From contig NC_135566.1 in assembly GCF_964340395.1 (NCBI RefSeq), forward strand, positions 12,530,001-12,594,000: a stretch of DNA of 64,000 bases, in the 5' to 3' direction. This stretch comes from Glandiceps talaboti (Eukaryota; Hemichordata; Enteropneusta; Spengelidae). A model generated the notes under the pieces. The model saw only the letters and a program-made list of their open reading frames with translations. It searched no databases and was not told the origin of the DNA. Position 1 is the stretch's first letter, and the number at the start of each line of letters is the position of its first letter. Of the stretch, positions 61,539 through 64,000 are shown one piece after another. Position numbers and translations under genes: made by a program.

Positions 61539-63883
61539 CTAGCTTTGTAGTAATGATACAAGTTCTATATAAGTCTTTTTCTCTGTGGCTAAGCTATGTT
61601 CATGAGTGACATATTCTTTGGCATTTGATACTAAATGTTGACACAGTTCCTCAGAGTCCACAAGTCTTTCAGCTTGTTTGATAAATTCCTGTGGTGTGTT
61701 GAACAGAAGTCCTGAAGAATTGTGTTTGACTATGGCTGCATTCACAGGAATGTCTCTTACAATGACTGGAACTCCCGACATCATGGCCTGGGAGAGAAAA
61801 AAACAATTAAAAAATACATTATTCAAATACTAAGGACTTGTATATGTAATTGAATAAATCAAACAAACAAACAAACACACACACAAACAAACACACACAA
61901 ACAAACGAACAATCAATCAATCCATATATCCACTGCCACAATCCTGTCATCCCATATATCTGCCAACTTTCATGTTTTACTCTTTGCCACATGTATGTCT
62001 GTTTATGTGTGTGTGTGTGTGTGTCTGTCTGTCTGTCTGTCTGTCTACATGTACATGTATCTGTCTGTCTGTCTACATATCTGTCTATGTCTGTCTACAT
62101 ACCTGTCTGTCTGTATACATGTATCTGTATGTCTGTCTACATGTCTTTGTCTACATGCATCTTTCTGTCTCTACATGTGTCTGTCTGTCTGTCTGTCAGT
62201 CTGTCTGTCTACATACCTATCAATCTGTCTACATATCTGTCTATGTCTGTACATATGCATCTGTATGTCTGTCTGAATGTATGTCTGTCTGTCTGTCTAC
62301 ATGTATCTGTTCATATCTACATGTATGTCTATGTGTCTCTCTGTCTGTCTGTATCTTTGTTAGTCTATTTACATATGTTAAAATTTATAGTGCTGTATCT
62401 CAAGTATTTTCTTAATACATGGTGACACCTCAGGATACCCAACATGTCTAGCAATAGGAAGATCGAACTAATTTCTTTCCCGGCAAAAAAACATGTACAT
62501 GTACAGTACACACATCACGAACTAAAGATTTCATTCACCTCTAGGACAGCCTGTGGCATTCCTTCACTCAATGAGGAATTAATAAGTGCGTACGATTGGC
62601 TGATTGCAGCATGGACATCTGGTTGAGGTAAGGCATGAATCAGATGTACACCTGGTAAACTGCAGTGAACAGAAGAAACTACACAGTGAATGATGTGTAA
62701 CATATATATTTGATTTGACCAACTAACACCCTACATATACTTCCTCTTTCTATTGACATGTATTTTCATTAGGCCAGATAGTGATAATTGATTTTGTTTT
62801 TAACTGGCTCTACCTCATAAATTATGGGGGGGGGGGGGGGGATAAACGACGACAACCCATTTTAAAATGAATGATGCTCGGTATTAAATGATTAGAATAA
62901 CTATCTGAAGACAAATATTTGGGAATAACATACTAGTATAAATTAAACTTACTTTTCAACTGTTGATTTCACTTTCTTCGTATACTCTGGATCAAGTTCA
63001 GGTCCAACAATAACTAAATGTACACGGCTCTTTCTGATATGCCATTCTAAAATTCAAAGATATGTTAAAGTATTATGTAAATATCAAAGTAACTTTTGAA
63101 AACTTAAAAATAATTATCAACCATAAAACATCATATCTTTTACAATACATTGACCTCTTGTTTCTATTTACTTAATTGGTGATATGTTCTATTGTCAGAA
63201 CTAGTCTAATTTAGCCTGTTCATTGTGTTTTTGGGTTATATCACTAGCTGTCGTGCTTCAATTAGCCCCCATCACCAAAAGTTTGTCCATGTACAAACCA
63301 TTAAAACTGATTCAGGTAGCCGCATCCCCCTAAAAGTCGTTACCCCTATGTTAAATGGTGTATTCTGACATGTATTTTCTACCTAGTGCTCTACCCACTA
63401 TAGAGATAGCATAGTGCAAATACCATGCTTGCCAACCAGGCTGCCACTGGTATGCTTGGCAGGTTTCTTCCATGCTTCAAAAGTGTTCTACCATCCTTGA
63501 GATGTAGTAATCTTTAAGTGACAAAATCATAATAATACTTTCACATGAAGAGAATTGGCCAATCCTTAATGTCCGTGTGTATGTGTTAAAATAAACATGT
63601 CAGAGTTGTTCCAGTGTTGAAGACATGTATATTATATCCTGACCACTATGCAAACCAATATGCAAATTACCATGTTATTTAAATTATATGTAAATTAATA
63701 TGCTGCCATCCTTGCAATTCATTACATCTACAAACAAACCTGAAAAGGCTTCCACAACGTACAAAGGGTCTTTAACAGGTCGTATCCCAGCCACTAAAAG
63801 GAATATACAGCTACCAGAATCAATATTACACTGCTGATGAAGGTGTTTATGAAAATCAAATGATGAGGGTGATGTGATGACAG
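61539..63883 (-). CDS. GLT1D1: Glycosyltransferase 1 domain-containing 1, copy B, last four exons (partial)
   Basis: Exons on the minus strand: 63883-63740, 63046-62953, 62659-62539, 61787-61539. They correspond to exons 6-9 of copy A with identical lengths (144, 94, 121 and 249 bp) and phases; exons 1-5 lie beyond the window. Intron sequences near the exons are also alike, so this is a fairly recent tandem duplication. The E-x7-E motif is kept (NSSLSEGMPQAVLE). Compared with copy A, residues in the conserved sugar-nucleotide loop changed: LGVPVIARDIPGN reads SGVPVIVRDIPVN here, while LEAM is normal. Other changes include R for C (KSRVHLVIVG), VITSPSS for AVTSPSS, and VEN for IKN before LPGVHL. 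There is no stop or frameshift, so it is potentially functional. Introns hold GTCT-rich arrays. Confidence 0.93.
61981..62360. repeat. Irregular (CTGT)n/ACAT microsatellite in copy B last intron
   Basis: GTCT tracts separated by CTACAT(GT) words over about 380 bp, with (AAAC)n at 61861-61910. Copy A has a different array (GTAT/GGTA) at the equivalent position. Confidence 0.92.
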
Positions 63884-64000
63884 CTGTAGTGAAAATACAA
63901 AAAACAAAACAAATGTCAAATATATATCTAAGAGAGCTTTCCGAAATTATAATAAACAAAATGCTTGTATTTTTATTTTGATCATGTTAGCAAAGACATG
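62660..64000. other. GLT1D1 copy B introns and right edge
   Basis: Poly(G) at about 62826-62841. Unique intronic sequence at 63047-63739 with no exon seen. After the exon 6 acceptor (63883), 117 bp of intron reach the window end. Confidence 0.6.

Noticed and set aside
61850-62425. 191-codon frame rich in CLSV/SVCL repeats
   Set aside because: Microsatellite translation on the strand opposite to GLT1D1 copy B.

Overview
The window is eukaryotic nuclear DNA from an animal. It is AT-rich, its genes are split by GT-AG introns of about 0.1-4 kb, and it is dense in microsatellites and small non-autonomous DNA transposons. The encoded proteins (NDUFS8, DCTPP1, SRRD, UNC119, GLT1D1, an adenosine-receptor-like GPCR) are metazoan and usually align closely with vertebrate forms. 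Together with the repeat content this suggests a marine invertebrate, perhaps a non-vertebrate deuterostome; the species cannot be fixed from the sequence alone.

Layout. 1-1.4 kb: end of a transposon, a long CT microsatellite and intergenic DNA. 1.4-5.5 kb: a TATA-driven single-exon gene for a highly acidic, basic-ended nuclear-type protein with a long 3' region. 5.6-13.7 kb: no gene; microsatellites, pentanucleotide arrays, two inverted pieces of a non-LTR retrotransposon and a foldback element. 13.7-21.9 kb: three-exon rhodopsin-class GPCR (361 aa, + strand). 24.6-29.3 kb: six-exon NDUFS8 (complex I TYKY subunit, 208 aa, - strand). 29.7-33.1 kb: five-exon DCTPP1 (157 aa, + strand), divergent from NDUFS8 across a 448 bp shared promoter region. 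35.9-41.2 kb: seven-exon SRRD/SRR1-like gene (344 aa, + strand). 44.2-45.5 kb: only the last two coding exons of an UNC119 gene, with an in-frame stop. 50.8-60.0 kb: complete nine-exon GLT1D1 glycosyltransferase (339 aa, - strand). 61.5-63.9 kb: the last four exons of a second, tandem GLT1D1 copy that runs off the right edge.

All exon junctions given were read by hand. Reading frames close across every junction, and the assembled proteins have lengths close to those remembered for the human orthologues.

The most interesting layer is the mobile DNA. Several unrelated-looking short elements share TAG...CTA ends and 9 bp target-site duplications (Mutator-like). One occurs as a 550-570 bp foldback in both orientations plus a 170 bp internally deleted derivative; another is nested inside a second foldback element. 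A 742 bp element with a perfect 9 bp duplication sits in NDUFS8 intron 1, a 214 bp hAT-like element with an 8 bp duplication sits in GPCR intron 2, and a 459 bp element built from repeated ACGTTCCGG units sits 36 bp from the first splice donor of GLT1D1.
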